NCBI GenBank assembly: GCA_965277345.1
Contig: CBDICI010000003.1
Location: 310,001 to 374,000, forward strand
Length of the DNA: 64,000 nt
DNA from: CAIOYC01 sp965277345
Lineage (GTDB): Bacteria > Pseudomonadota > Alphaproteobacteria > Caulobacterales > Caulobacteraceae
Direction: 5' to 3'
In this document: positions 16,699 to 25,142 of the stretch, one piece after another
Numbering within the stretch: position 1 is the first letter of the stretch
Layout of the letters: the number at the start of each line of letters is the position of its first letter
Translations under genes and position numbers: made by a program
Notes under the pieces: model-generated
What the model was told of the DNA's origin: nothing
What the model saw: only the letters and a program-made list of their open reading frames with translations
Databases searched by the model: none

Positions 16699-17004
16699 AT
16701 GGCCAAGCCTGGTGTAAACACTCCCAACCGCCGCGCGGGTCCGGCGCGCACCGCCGTGTCGGTGGGCGGCCCCGTGACGGCCGCCGTGCCCGAGGCGAAG
16801 GTGAAGCGTCCGTTCAACCCGGTGAAATTCTGGACGGAGGTCCGCCAGGAGGCCCGCAAGGTCACCTGGACCTCCTGGCGCGAGACCTGGATCACCTCGG
16901 TGATGGTGTTCATCATGGTCGCCCTCACCGGCATCTTCTTTTTGGTCGTCGACCAGGTGCTGGGCTTCGGTATGCAATTCCTCCTGAAGCTCGCCACGAG
17001 CTGA
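16699..17004 (+). CDS. secE: Preprotein translocase subunit SecE
   Basis: This is a 101-residue SecE with a hydrophilic N-terminal extension. The conserved amphipathic segment FWTEVRQEARKVTWTSWRET (about 50-69) is followed by one membrane helix (TSVMVFIMVALTGIFFLVVD). It stabilises SecY in the SecYEG channel. It lies between tRNA-Trp and nusG, the canonical order, with six bases to nusG. Confidence 0.97.
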   Translation: MAKPGVNTPNRRAGPARTAVSVGGPVTAAVPEAKVKRPFNPVKFWTEVRQEARKVTWTSWRETWITSVMVFIMVALTGIFFLVVDQVLGFGMQFLLKLATS

Positions 17005-17010
17005 GACTCC

Positions 17011-17592
17011 ATGACCGAACAGACCCCCCAAGCCGCCCAAGGCGGCGTCAAGTCCAACCCCAGCCACAAGTGGTATATCGTCCACGCCTATTCGAACTTC
17101 GAGAAGAAGGTGGCCGAGAGTATCCGCGAACAGGCGCACCAGCACGGGCTGGACGACAGCTTCTCCGAGATCCTGGTGCCGACCGAGGACGTGGTGGAAA
17201 TCCGCCGCGGCCGCAAGGTGAATGCCGAGCGCAAGTTCTTCCCGGGCTATGTGCTGGTGAAGATGGACCTCTCCGATGAGGCCTATCACCTGATCAAGAA
17301 CACGCCCAAGGTGACCGGCTTTCTCGGCTCGGGCTCCAAGCCCATGCCCGTCTCCGACAAGGAGGTGCAGCGCATCGTCGGCGCCATCGAGGAGGGGGTG
17401 GAGCGTCCCAAGCCCACCATCCAGTTCGACATCGGCGAGACCGTGCGCGTTACCGACGGCCCGTTCTCCAGCTTCTCCGGCTCGGTGGAGCGCGTGGACG
17501 AGGAGCGCCAGCGCCTGCACGTCACCGTCTCCATCTTCGGCCGCGCCACCCCGGTGGAACTGGAATACAACCAGGTGGAGAAGGGCGGCTGA
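17011..17592 (+). CDS. nusG: Transcription termination/antitermination factor NusG
   Basis: This 193-residue protein has an NGN domain (WYIVHAYSNFEKKVAESIRE, about 24-43, continuing through FFPGYVLVKMDLSDEAYHLI) and a C-terminal KOW domain (GETVRVTDGPFSSFSGSVER, about 143-162). NusG links RNA polymerase with Rho or ribosomal protein S10. Normally rplK follows at once. Here an antisense toxin-antitoxin pair begins seven bases after the stop. Confidence 0.98.
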   Translation: MTEQTPQAAQGGVKSNPSHKWYIVHAYSNFEKKVAESIREQAHQHGLDDSFSEILVPTEDVVEIRRGRKVNAERKFFPGYVLVKMDLSDEAYHLIKNTPKVTGFLGSGSKPMPVSDKEVQRIVGAIEEGVERPKPTIQFDIGETVRVTDGPFSSFSGSVERVDEERQRLHVTVSIFGRATPVELEYNQVEKGG

Positions 17593-17598
17593 TCGACG

Positions 17599-17937
17599 TC
17601 AAAGCATGAGCAGGCTTTTCAGCTTGGCTTTGACGTCGGCCAATATATGCGGGGGTGCGCGCTCCTTGAAGCGCGCTGTCCGCGTGCGCCAGTCCAGGTT
17701 CTTGATCTGGTCGGCGAGAACGGCGCTCGGCGGGTCACGGCTCAGCACCACTTCAAAGGCGTAACCCTTGATGCGAGACGTCATGGGACAGCAAATCATC
17801 ATCCCGCGCAATTCGTTGTAGCGTCTCGGCGACAACACCAAGGCGGGCCGGTGGCCGCCTTGTTCGTGCCCAGTCCTGGGATCGAAATCGATCCAGACGA
17901 TGTCACCCGCGTCCGGACAATAGGGCGCGGCTACCAA
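17599..17937 (-). CDS. mazF: MazF/PemK-family endoribonuclease toxin
   Basis: This 112-residue protein shows the MazF pattern: GDIVWIDFDPRTGHEQGGHR (about 11-30) with PALVLSP following, then CCPMTSRIKGYAFEVVL, and DQIKNLDWRTR near 75-85. It cleaves mRNA at short sequence motifs. The start is TTG at 17937, overlapping the TAG of mazE, so translation is probably by re-initiation. No ATG or GTG precedes the conserved core. It lies antisense between nusG and rplK and looks intact. Confidence 0.92.
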   Translation of the reverse strand: MVAAPYCPDAGDIVWIDFDPRTGHEQGGHRPALVLSPRRYNELRGMMICCPMTSRIKGYAFEVVLSRDPPSAVLADQIKNLDWRTRTARFKERAPPHILADVKAKLKSLLML

Positions 17938-18173
17938 ACTTCGCTTCCTACCGGAGGTCCAAAGTCGAGGTCTTCGGGGAAGGTCGCCAAGTCGAGACGA
18001 TCCAGGAGTTGGTCGAGATCATAGATCGGCAAGCGAAGCGGTTCGATCACGACGCGACCGTTCTCCTCGCGCACGTCGACCGATTGATCGATCTTGAGGT
18101 CGGCGGCCGACATGACTGACGAGGGCAACCGTAAGGCGGCGCTGTTGCCCCACTTCTTGATCTGCACCTTCAT
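17931..18173 (-). CDS. mazE: MazE-type (AbrB-fold) antitoxin
   Basis: This 80-residue protein has the swapped-hairpin DNA-binding motif MKVQIKKWGNSAALRLP at the N-terminus and an acidic C-terminal tail (DLDQLLDRLDLATFPEDLDF) that would wrap the toxin. ATG 18173 has GGGAG eight bases upstream. The frame is open further upstream but the homology starts here. It overlaps mazF by seven bases. It should repress its own promoter and neutralise MazF. Confidence 0.92.
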   Translation of the reverse strand: MKVQIKKWGNSAALRLPSSVMSAADLKIDQSVDVREENGRVVIEPLRLPIYDLDQLLDRLDLATFPEDLDFGPPVGSEVW

Positions 18174-18197
18174 CGCACCACTCCCGTAGCGACATTG

Positions 18198-18227
18198 TAG
18201 ATACATAGGTCGGCTCGCGCCCGTCAA
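18198..18227 (-). promoter_or_regulatory. Candidate mazEF promoter
   Basis: On the minus strand TTGACG (18227-18222) is followed after 18 bases by TATCTA (18203-18198), about 25 bases before the mazE start. The -35 is close to consensus and the -10 is modest. Transcription would run against the ribosomal operon. The divergent rplK promoter must share this roughly 200-base gap. Confidence 0.4.
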
Positions 18228-18382
18228 GCTCAGCGGCTTGCACCTGGTGAGATTGCCAACGCTCTCTCGCACTGCTACACGCCGCCACCCTTCGGTTCGC
18301 CGGGGATAAATCCGTGGGAGGGGCTGCCCGCACCACGGCCGCACAGGTGGGCTGATACCCCATCGTTTAACGGAGACAGCCA

Positions 18383-18814
18383 ATGGCCAAGAAGATCTTG
18401 GGCTATATCAAACTGCAGGTGAAGGCGGGTTCCGCCACGCCCTCGCCGCCCATCGGGCCGGCGCTGGGTCAGCGCGGCGTGAACATCATGGGCTTCTGCA
18501 AGGAGTTCAACGCGCGAACCGAAAGCGTGGAGAAGGGCACCCCGCTTCCCACCGTGATCACCGTCTATCAGGACAAGTCGTTCACCTTCGTCACCAAGAC
18601 CCCGCCCGCGACCTTCTTCATCAAGCAGGCTCTGAAGATCCAGTCGGGCTCCACCAAGCCCGGCCGCGACATCATCGGCTCCATCAGCCGCACCCAGCTG
18701 CGCGACATCGCCGAGAAGAAGATGAAGGACCTCAACGCCAACGACATCGAACAAGCCGCCAAGATCATCGAGGGCTCCGCGCGCTCGATGGGTCTGCGCG
18801 TTGTGGAGGCATAA
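18383..18814 (+). CDS. rplK: 50S ribosomal protein L11
   Basis: This 143-residue L11 begins MAKKILGYIKLQVKAGSATP and carries the conserved PPIGPALGQRGVNIMGFCKE (about 22-41) and a C-terminal rRNA-binding domain (SISRTQLRDIAEKKMKDLNA). It binds 23S rRNA at the GTPase centre and is needed for the stringent response. It is separated from nusG by the antisense mazEF pair, so it probably has its own promoter. Two bases separate it from rplA. Confidence 0.98.
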   Translation: MAKKILGYIKLQVKAGSATPSPPIGPALGQRGVNIMGFCKEFNARTESVEKGTPLPTVITVYQDKSFTFVTKTPPATFFIKQALKIQSGSTKPGRDIIGSISRTQLRDIAEKKMKDLNANDIEQAAKIIEGSARSMGLRVVEA

Positions 18815-18816
18815 TC

Positions 18817-19512
<696 letters not shown>

Positions 19513-19824
19513 TCGAAGCCGGTTGCACGGGCGGTGCGTTTCCTGTAGACGCGCCGCCTTGCCTGCGGGGTTCGCCCTGGAGGTCCTGTCCAAGAGCTGC
19601 GGGGTCCGAAGGCCATTCGGACCGTAAGTGCGGGGGAGCCCCTCCGCGTCGTAGGGAGATGGGGATGAGAGGTTACTTGCTCCGACCGTTTACGGCCGGC
19701 GCGGTCCTTGCGATCCTTATGGACAGTTTGGCGATCCCGAGCCGCCGGAGCAATCCGGTGGAGCGAGGTCGTTTCGGCGTTCGCAATCCCGCGGGCGCCG
19801 CGTGATGCCGTAACGGAGTCCGCT
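19513..19824 (+). promoter_or_regulatory. rplJ 5' leader, candidate L10-binding autoregulatory region
   Basis: The 312 bases between rplA and rplJ hold no credible gene and include several GC-rich hairpins around 19590-19660 (for example GGTCCGAAGG with CCATTCGGACC at 19603-19622). In many bacteria the untranslated region before rplJ folds into a kink-turn structure bound by L10(L7/L12) to repress translation. Position and length fit that class, but I have not verified the kink-turn. Confidence 0.4.
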
Positions 19825-20340
19825 ATGGACCGTGCTGAAAAGGCCCAGTCGATCGAAACGCTGAAAGGCGTTTTCGCTGACGCCGGGGCCGTCGTGGTGA
19901 CCCACTATATGGGCCTCACCGTTGCGGAAATGACTGACCTTCGCGGTCGCCTGCGTAAAGAGGGCGCCTCGCTGAAGGTGGTGAAGAACACCCTGGTTCA
20001 AAAGGCGCTGGACGGCCGGGTCGGCGAAGCGGGCGACGCCCTCTTCAAGGGCCCCGTCGCCATCGCCTATGGCCCGGATGTCTCCGCCGCCGCCAAGGTC
20101 TCCACCGCCTACGCCAAGGAGAACGACAAGTTCACCCTGATCGGCGCGGTGATGGGCGAGACCGTGCTCGATGCGAAGGGCGTGGGGGCTCTGGCCACCC
20201 TGCCGTCGCTCGACGAAGTCCGCAGCTCGCTGATCGGCCTTCTCAACGCGCCCGCGACCAAGGTCGCCGGTGTGCTGCAGGCGCCGGCCGGCCAGCTGGC
20301 CCGGGTGTTCAGCGCCTATGCCGCCAAGGACGCGGCCTAG
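19825..20340 (+). CDS. rplJ: 50S ribosomal protein L10
   Basis: This 171-residue L10 begins MDRAEKAQSIETLKGVFADA. The conserved VVTHYMGLTVAEMTDLRGRL and KVVKNTLVQKAL lie at about 25-64. A C-terminal helix (VAGVLQAPAGQLARVFSAYA) binds L7/L12 dimers. The start is ATG 19825 with GGAG upstream; the frame is open further 5' but those residues are not L10-like. It forms the base of the L7/L12 stalk. Confidence 0.97.
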   Translation: MDRAEKAQSIETLKGVFADAGAVVVTHYMGLTVAEMTDLRGRLRKEGASLKVVKNTLVQKALDGRVGEAGDALFKGPVAIAYGPDVSAAAKVSTAYAKENDKFTLIGAVMGETVLDAKGVGALATLPSLDEVRSSLIGLLNAPATKVAGVLQAPAGQLARVFSAYAAKDAA

Positions 20341-20399
20341 CGGCGCCGTCATTTCCGACCCGACCAACCTCATCCTCATCCCAATCTAGGAACCCTCCC

Positions 20400-20786
20400 A
20401 TGACCGACCTGACCAAGATCGTCGAAGACCTGTCCAAGCTGACCGTCCTCGAAGCCGCCGAACTCTCCAAGCTGCTGGAAGAAAAGTGGGGCGTTTCCGC
20501 CGCCGCGCCGGTGGCCATGGCCATGCCCGCCGGCGGCGCCGGCGCCGCACCGGCCGCCGAGGCCGAAGTGCAGACCGAATTCACCGTCGTCCTGACCGCC
20601 GGCGGCGACAAGAAGATCAACGTCATCAAGGAAGTCCGCGGCATCCGCGCCGACCTCGGCCTGAAGGAAGCCAAGGACCTGGTGGAGGCCGCCCCGTCGA
20701 ACGTGCTGGAGAACGTCTCCAAGCAGGTCGCCGAAGACGCCAAGAAGAAGCTGGAAGACGCCGGCGCCTCGGTCTCGATCAAGTAG
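20400..20786 (+). CDS. rplL: 50S ribosomal protein L7/L12
   Basis: This is a 128-residue L7/L12: an N-terminal dimerisation domain (KIVEDLSKLTVLEAAELSKL), an Ala/Gly/Pro hinge (about 38-55), and a C-terminal factor-binding domain (FTVVLTAGGDKKINVIKEVR and GLKEAKDLVE). It recruits translational GTPases to the ribosome. The gene is followed by a strong intrinsic terminator, so the operon ends here rather than reading into rpoB. Confidence 0.98.
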   Translation: MTDLTKIVEDLSKLTVLEAAELSKLLEEKWGVSAAAPVAMAMPAGGAGAAPAAEAEVQTEFTVVLTAGGDKKINVIKEVRGIRADLGLKEAKDLVEAAPSNVLENVSKQVAEDAKKKLEDAGASVSIK

Positions 20787-20815
20787 GAAACGGGGCGTCA
20801 TCCCTGACGTTTCAG

Positions 20816-20843
20816 CGGGCCGGGGCGATCCCCGGCCCGTTTT
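20816..20843 (+). terminator. Intrinsic terminator after rplL
   Basis: A perfect 10-base stem (CGGGCCGGGG with CCCCGGCCCG) with loop CGAT is followed by TTTTC. It lies 30 bases after the rplL stop. It also sits just beyond the 3' end of the convergent protease gene. Confidence 0.9.
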
Positions 20844-20856
20844 CATGTGGGCGCTG

Positions 20857-22674
20857 TCACGCCGGCGGCGCGATCCCTCGGGCTTTCGCCTCGTCCGGCA
20901 ACCCCGGACTGAGCGCCTTGGCGGCGGCGATATCCGCCTCCCCCTCGGCCTTCATGCCCTTGCGCAACTCGGCCACCCCGCGCCCGTAGAGCGACCAGGC
21001 CACCCTGGGATTGAGGGCCAGCGACGCGCTATAGTCGCCGATGGCGCGGTCGTTCTCCCCCCGCCGCAGGTAGACCAGCCCACGGCTATCCAGCATCGCG
21101 GCGTTCTGTTGACCCATGCGGACCGCCCGGTTGCAGTCCCCCAGCGCCTTGTCGAGATCGACACCCAACTGGCCCCGCGCCCAGCAGCGGCCATTCAGCG
21201 CCTGGCGCATCTGGGTTTCATCGGAGTGCGAGGGAACCCAGAGGTCGATCTGCGCGATCGCCTTGTCGTAGAGCGCCATGCGTGAATAGAGCTGGGCGAT
21301 GGTCAGGCGCGAGTCCGCTTCTTTCGGCGCGGCCGTCGCCGCGGCGTCGAGGTCGGCGATGGCCGCGGGCCGATCGCGTCCCGACAGGTTCAGCTCCGCC
21401 CGCATGATCAGCGCCTCGACATTGGCCGGGTCGAGCTTCACCACCTGGTCGAGATCGGCCTTGGCCAGGAACAGCTGACGCGAGGCGAGCCGTATTCTAG
21501 CGCGTTCGCCGTAATAGGCGGCGTGGTCAGGCGCGAGTTCGATCGCCTTGGTCAGGTCCGTCAGCGCCCGGTCATAGTCGCGGCGAGAGGCGAAGGCCGC
21601 ACCTCGCCGAGCATAGCCATCGGCGTCCTTGGGCTCGCTCATCGAGTCGTCGGGTTTTGCGGCGGCGACCATGGCGTCCTTCGCCTTGTCGGACTCGGGC
21701 GTGAGGGCAGGGGCGCCGGTCGCGCTCGCCGGGATGCTGACGGGCGTATTCAGGTTGAAAACCGGACCGCCATTGTAGGTGAGATAGAGCTTGCGTTGAC
21801 TATTGGCCACATAGACGCGGTGGGAGAGGAAGAAGTCGGCGCCGACAAGCATGTCTTCGCGTTCCAGTTCAACCTCGCCAAACCGCATCTGCGTGGTCTT
21901 GACCTCCTCCTCGCCGATCTTGAAGCTGGCGAAGGGGGCGGTCCACGTGCGGCCGACGCGTGAGCCTATGCCGCCGGTGAAGCCCGCCATCTTAACCCCC
22001 GGCGTCTGGGGCGTGACGCCTACGCGCCGGGCGGCCTCCATCGTCATGATCGAGGTGGCGGCGCCGGTATCGAACATGGCGCGAAGCTTCACGCCGTTGA
22101 CGACGACCGTGCCGACCGTGTGCGGATCGTGCTCGTCAGGGCGGCTGATGTCGATCACCGCATAGGGCTTGTCGTGGGTCCAATAGGCCAGGACGGCGCC
22201 GTCGCAATGGTTCGGCTTCACCAGGCGAATGACGCCGTTCTGGAAATCGTACTCAACATCCGCGAGCCGCCAGATGTTCTGGCCGAGCAGGCCGGCCGAT
22301 TCACCGCCGCCCGCACCCGCCGCGATGAGGAACTGCACCCTTGGAACGGTCGCGCCGGCGAGTGTGAACTTGTCCACCACGGTCAGATCGACGCTGGCGG
22401 CCTCGCCGCCCACGCCGGTCAGCCGCATATAGGGCAGGTATTGCCGGCTTAGCTTCAGTTCGGTGGCCACCGCCGGCGACATGGTGCTGTAGAAGGCGCC
22501 GCTGTCGGCCAGGAACATGACCTGCCGGCCATTGATGCCCGCCGGCACCATCGGCCTCATGCCCTTCATCGTCACGGGAAGCTCGGCGATGACGGCCACT
22601 TTGCAACCTTCCGCCCAGGCCTGCCCCGTCAAGGCGAGCGCAAAACCGGCCGCCCCAAGAATTGCCCTGCGCAC
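20857..22674 (-). CDS. Exported protein with two retropepsin-like aspartic protease domains and TPR repeats
   Basis: With GTG 22674 as start the protein has 605 residues: a signal peptide (RRAILGAAGFALALTGQAWA), a first retropepsin-like domain with FLADSGAFYS (Asp about 57), and a second with AMFDTGAATS (Asp about 202). At least four tetratricopeptide repeats follow from about residue 365 to the end (for example RRDYDRALTDLTKAIELAPD). Two D-S/T-G motifs in one chain could form one pseudo-symmetric active site or two dimerising domains. TPRs imply protein binding in the periplasm. A TTG at 22686 or 22728 could also start it. Substrate is unknown. Confidence 0.85.
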   Translation of the reverse strand: MRRAILGAAGFALALTGQAWAEGCKVAVIAELPVTMKGMRPMVPAGINGRQVMFLADSGAFYSTMSPAVATELKLSRQYLPYMRLTGVGGEAASVDLTVVDKFTLAGATVPRVQFLIAAGAGGGESAGLLGQNIWRLADVEYDFQNGVIRLVKPNHCDGAVLAYWTHDKPYAVIDISRPDEHDPHTVGTVVVNGVKLRAMFDTGAATSIMTMEAARRVGVTPQTPGVKMAGFTGGIGSRVGRTWTAPFASFKIGEEEVKTTQMRFGEVELEREDMLVGADFFLSHRVYVANSQRKLYLTYNGGPVFNLNTPVSIPASATGAPALTPESDKAKDAMVAAAKPDDSMSEPKDADGYARRGAAFASRRDYDRALTDLTKAIELAPDHAAYYGERARIRLASRQLFLAKADLDQVVKLDPANVEALIMRAELNLSGRDRPAAIADLDAAATAAPKEADSRLTIAQLYSRMALYDKAIAQIDLWVPSHSDETQMRQALNGRCWARGQLGVDLDKALGDCNRAVRMGQQNAAMLDSRGLVYLRRGENDRAIGDYSASLALNPRVAWSLYGRGVAELRKGMKAEGEADIAAAKALSPGLPDEAKARGIAPPA

Positions 22675-22783
22675 ACGGACCCCCAAGATTGCAACTCCGA
22701 GTAAAGCCAAGATCGTTCTATTCGGCAAGGGTTTCAGGCTTGTGTCGCACCGGGGGCTGCATGGACAGGCATGGTATGCGTCC

Positions 22784-22812
22784 TTGATTTTCCGGCGTTT
22801 CCCGCCTACATC
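22784..22812 (+). promoter_or_regulatory. Weak candidate promoter upstream of rpsB
   Basis: TTGATT (22784-22789) is separated by 17 bases from TACATC (22807-22812), about 130 bases before the rpsB start. The -10 match is poor. It is the best-spaced pair I see in the 270-base gap between the divergent protease gene and rpsB. Confidence 0.25.
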
Positions 22813-22944
22813 CGCGCCATCTCACACGCAGGTGTTCGGTGCGGCCGGGTCAATCCCCGGTTCTCGCCGTTCCGGTCTGGGGTCGAAATCCTTCGATCCT
22901 GGAATTGCCTGCGGCGGACGAACCGGAAAAAGGACACAGGTTCA

Positions 22945-23817
22945 ATGGCGCTACCCGATTTCTCCATGCGTCAGCTCTTGGAAGCTGGCGCGCACTTCGG
23001 CCACCAGACCCACCGCTGGAACCCGAAGATGGAAAAGTTCATCTTCGGCTCGCGGGCCAATATCCACATCATCGACCTGTCGCAGTCGATCCCGCTGCTC
23101 CATCAGGCCCTGGTCAAGGTGCGCGAGGTCGCCGCCGGCGGCGGTCGTATCCTGTTCGTCGGCACCAAGCGTCAGGCGACCGACCCGGTGGCTATCGCGG
23201 CCAAGCGCTGCGCCCAATATTATGTGAACCATCGCTGGCTCGGCGGTACGCTGACCAACTGGCGCACCATCTCCGGCTCCATCGCCCGTCTGCGCGAGCT
23301 TGAGGGCCTGCTGGACGGCGGCGAGAGCCACGGCCGCTCCAAGAAGGAGCTGCTGACCCTGACCCGCGAGCGCGAGAAGCTGGAACTCAGCCTCGGCGGC
23401 ATCAAGGACATGGGCGGCATCCCCGACCTGATGTTCGTGATCGACACCAACAAGGAGGCCATCGCCATCCAGGAAGCGCGCAAGCTGAACATCCCGGTGA
23501 TCGGCATTCTGGACACCAATTCCGATCCGGACGGCATCGCCTTCCCGATCCCCGGCAATGACGATGCGGCCCGCGCGCTGCAGCTCTATTGCGACCTGGT
23601 CGCCGATTCGGTGCTGGACGGTCTGGCCGCCGGCCAGTCGGCCTCGGGCGTGGATCTCGGCGCCGCCACCAATCCGGTCGAGCCCGCGCTCCGCACCCAG
23701 GCCGCGGCCGCGCCGGAAGCGGCGCCTGAAATAACCGCTGAGCCGGTTTTGGCCGAGCCCGAGGCCAAGACCGACGCCGCGCTGGACGCGGTGGCGGACG
23801 AGCCGGCCCAGGTCTGA
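22945..23817 (+). CDS. rpsB: 30S ribosomal protein S2
   Basis: This 290-residue S2 begins MALPDFSMRQLLEAGAHFGH and includes HRWNPKMEKFIFG, HRWLGGTLTNW (about 92-102) and PDLMFVIDTNKE. A C-terminal Ala/Glu/Pro-rich extension beyond about residue 235 is typical of alphaproteobacterial S2. AGGA precedes ATG 22945. It heads the rpsB-tsf pair. Confidence 0.97.
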   Translation: MALPDFSMRQLLEAGAHFGHQTHRWNPKMEKFIFGSRANIHIIDLSQSIPLLHQALVKVREVAAGGGRILFVGTKRQATDPVAIAAKRCAQYYVNHRWLGGTLTNWRTISGSIARLRELEGLLDGGESHGRSKKELLTLTREREKLELSLGGIKDMGGIPDLMFVIDTNKEAIAIQEARKLNIPVIGILDTNSDPDGIAFPIPGNDDAARALQLYCDLVADSVLDGLAAGQSASGVDLGAATNPVEPALRTQAAAAPEAAPEITAEPVLAEPEAKTDAALDAVADEPAQV

Positions 23818-23874
23818 GCTCTAGGCGCGCTGTAACAGCCCTGTCTCACAAGGCTGCTTGAACCCACCCAAGGA

Positions 23875-23900
23875 CGGACGCTCGCGCACGCGGGCGTCCG
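23875..23900 (+). terminator. Hairpin between rpsB and tsf (attenuator-like)
   Basis: Perfect 7-base arms CGGACGC (23875-23881) and GCGTCCG (23894-23900) around a 12-base loop, followed by CTTTCC. The T-run is short, so at most partial termination is expected. A similar rpsB-tsf attenuator is known in other proteobacteria. Confidence 0.4.
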
Positions 23901-23930
23901 CTTTCCACATTTCACTGACGGAGGTCGGCC

Positions 23931-24878
23931 ATGGCCGAGATCACAGCCCAGCTCGTGAAAGAGCTACGCGACACCACGGGCGTGGGCATGATGGACTGCA
24001 AGAAGGCCCTTCAGGAGACCGGCGGCGACATGGAGGCCGCGATCGACTGGCTGCGCGCCAAGGGGCTCTCCAAGGCCGCCAAGAAGGCCGATCGCGTCGC
24101 CGCCGAGGGCCTGGTGGCCGTGGCGCTGCGTGATGACGGGAAGGGGATGACCGGCGCGATGATCGAGCTGAACGCCGAGACCGACTTCGTCTCGCGCAAC
24201 GATCTGTTCCAGGCCGCCGCCCGCAAGGTGGCGACCGCCGCGCTCGATATCGAGGGGGCCGACCTCCAGGCGCTGAACGCGGCGACCCTGCCCGACGGCC
24301 AGACCACCGGCGAGATGATCACTCAGCTGATCGCCACCGTCGGCGAGAACATGGTGGTGCGCCGCTCGGCCCGCTTCGTTGTGCCGGAGGGCGCGGTCGC
24401 CGCCTATATCCACAACGCCACCGCACCCGACCTCGGCCGCATCGGCGTCCTCGTGGCGCTGAAGTCCGACGGCCCGCACGACCGGGTGCAGGACATCGGC
24501 CGCAAGGTGGCGATGCACATCGCCGCTACCCAGCCCCTGGCCCTGACCACCGAGGAGGTCGATCCCGCCGCGGTGGAGCGTGAGCGCGCCATCTTCGCCG
24601 AACAGGCCGCCGCTTCGGGCAAGCCGCCCGCGGTGGTGGAGAAGATGATCGAGGGGCGCATCCGCAAGTTCTACGAGGAGGTGGTGCTGCTGAAGCAGGC
24701 CTTCGTCATGGAGCCGGACCTGACCGTGGAGCAGTACGTGGCCAAGGCCGGCAAGGACCTCGGCCACGCCGTGACCGTCACCGGGTTCGTGCGTCTGGCG
24801 CTGGGCGAAGGCGTGGACAAGGGCCCGGAAGCGGACTTCGCCGCCGAGGTGGCCTCCATGACGGGTGCGTCGGCCTAA
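23931..24878 (+). CDS. tsf: Translation elongation factor Ts
   Basis: This 315-residue EF-Ts has the N-terminal UBA-like domain (LVKELRDTTGVGMMDCKKAL, about 8-27) and the TDFVSRND motif near 81-88 that contacts EF-Tu. It exchanges GDP on EF-Tu. It follows rpsB by 113 bases that contain a hairpin. Downstream lies a repeat element and a probable new promoter. Confidence 0.97.
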   Translation: MAEITAQLVKELRDTTGVGMMDCKKALQETGGDMEAAIDWLRAKGLSKAAKKADRVAAEGLVAVALRDDGKGMTGAMIELNAETDFVSRNDLFQAAARKVATAALDIEGADLQALNAATLPDGQTTGEMITQLIATVGENMVVRRSARFVVPEGAVAAYIHNATAPDLGRIGVLVALKSDGPHDRVQDIGRKVAMHIAATQPLALTTEEVDPAAVERERAIFAEQAAASGKPPAVVEKMIEGRIRKFYEEVVLLKQAFVMEPDLTVEQYVAKAGKDLGHAVTVTGFVRLALGEGVDKGPEADFAAEVASMTGASA

Positions 24879-24890
24879 CCGTTGCCTCTA

Positions 24891-25040
24891 TTCCTCCCTC
24901 GCGTCGGCGGGGGAGGGGGACCGCGTGAAACGCGGTGGAGGGGGGCCGCGCCGCGGTATCCGGTTATTATGGTCGCGCCGCCCCCATCCTCACGTCGGCT
25001 TCGCCGCCGCGCCGCCTCCCCCGCTGCGCAGGGGAGGAGA
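24891..25040. repeat. GC-rich inverted-repeat intergenic element, copy 1
   Basis: A stretch of about 150 bases between tsf and pyrH has its ends related as inverted repeats (TTCCTCCC at the left, GGGGAGGAG at the right) and internal palindromes such as CCGCGTGAAACGCGG. The order of blocks, including GGTGGAGGGGG and a central GGTTAT, is shared with 44897-45031. No protein-coding sense is seen. It is probably a dispersed non-autonomous repeat of this genome. Confidence 0.75.
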
Positions 25041-25050
25041 GGTGAGCCGC

Positions 25051-25107
25051 TTTACCTGTCTTGGATCATCCCTATAAAGACGGCCGGTCGCTCCAGCGGT
25101 CGGCCGT
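25051..25107 (+). promoter_or_regulatory. Candidate promoter and 5' hairpin for the pyrH operon
   Basis: TTTACC (25051-25056) and TATAAA (25073-25078) are 16 bases apart, a reasonable housekeeping promoter. Directly after it lies a perfect hairpin with arms ACGGCCG and CGGCCGT (25080-25107), extended inward by CGCT/AGCG and followed by TCTGATT. The hairpin could instead be the tsf terminator. It sits at the edge of the repeat element. Confidence 0.35.
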
Positions 25108-25142
25108 TCTGATTCCTTCAGTCTCCGCGCAAAGGGTCCGCC

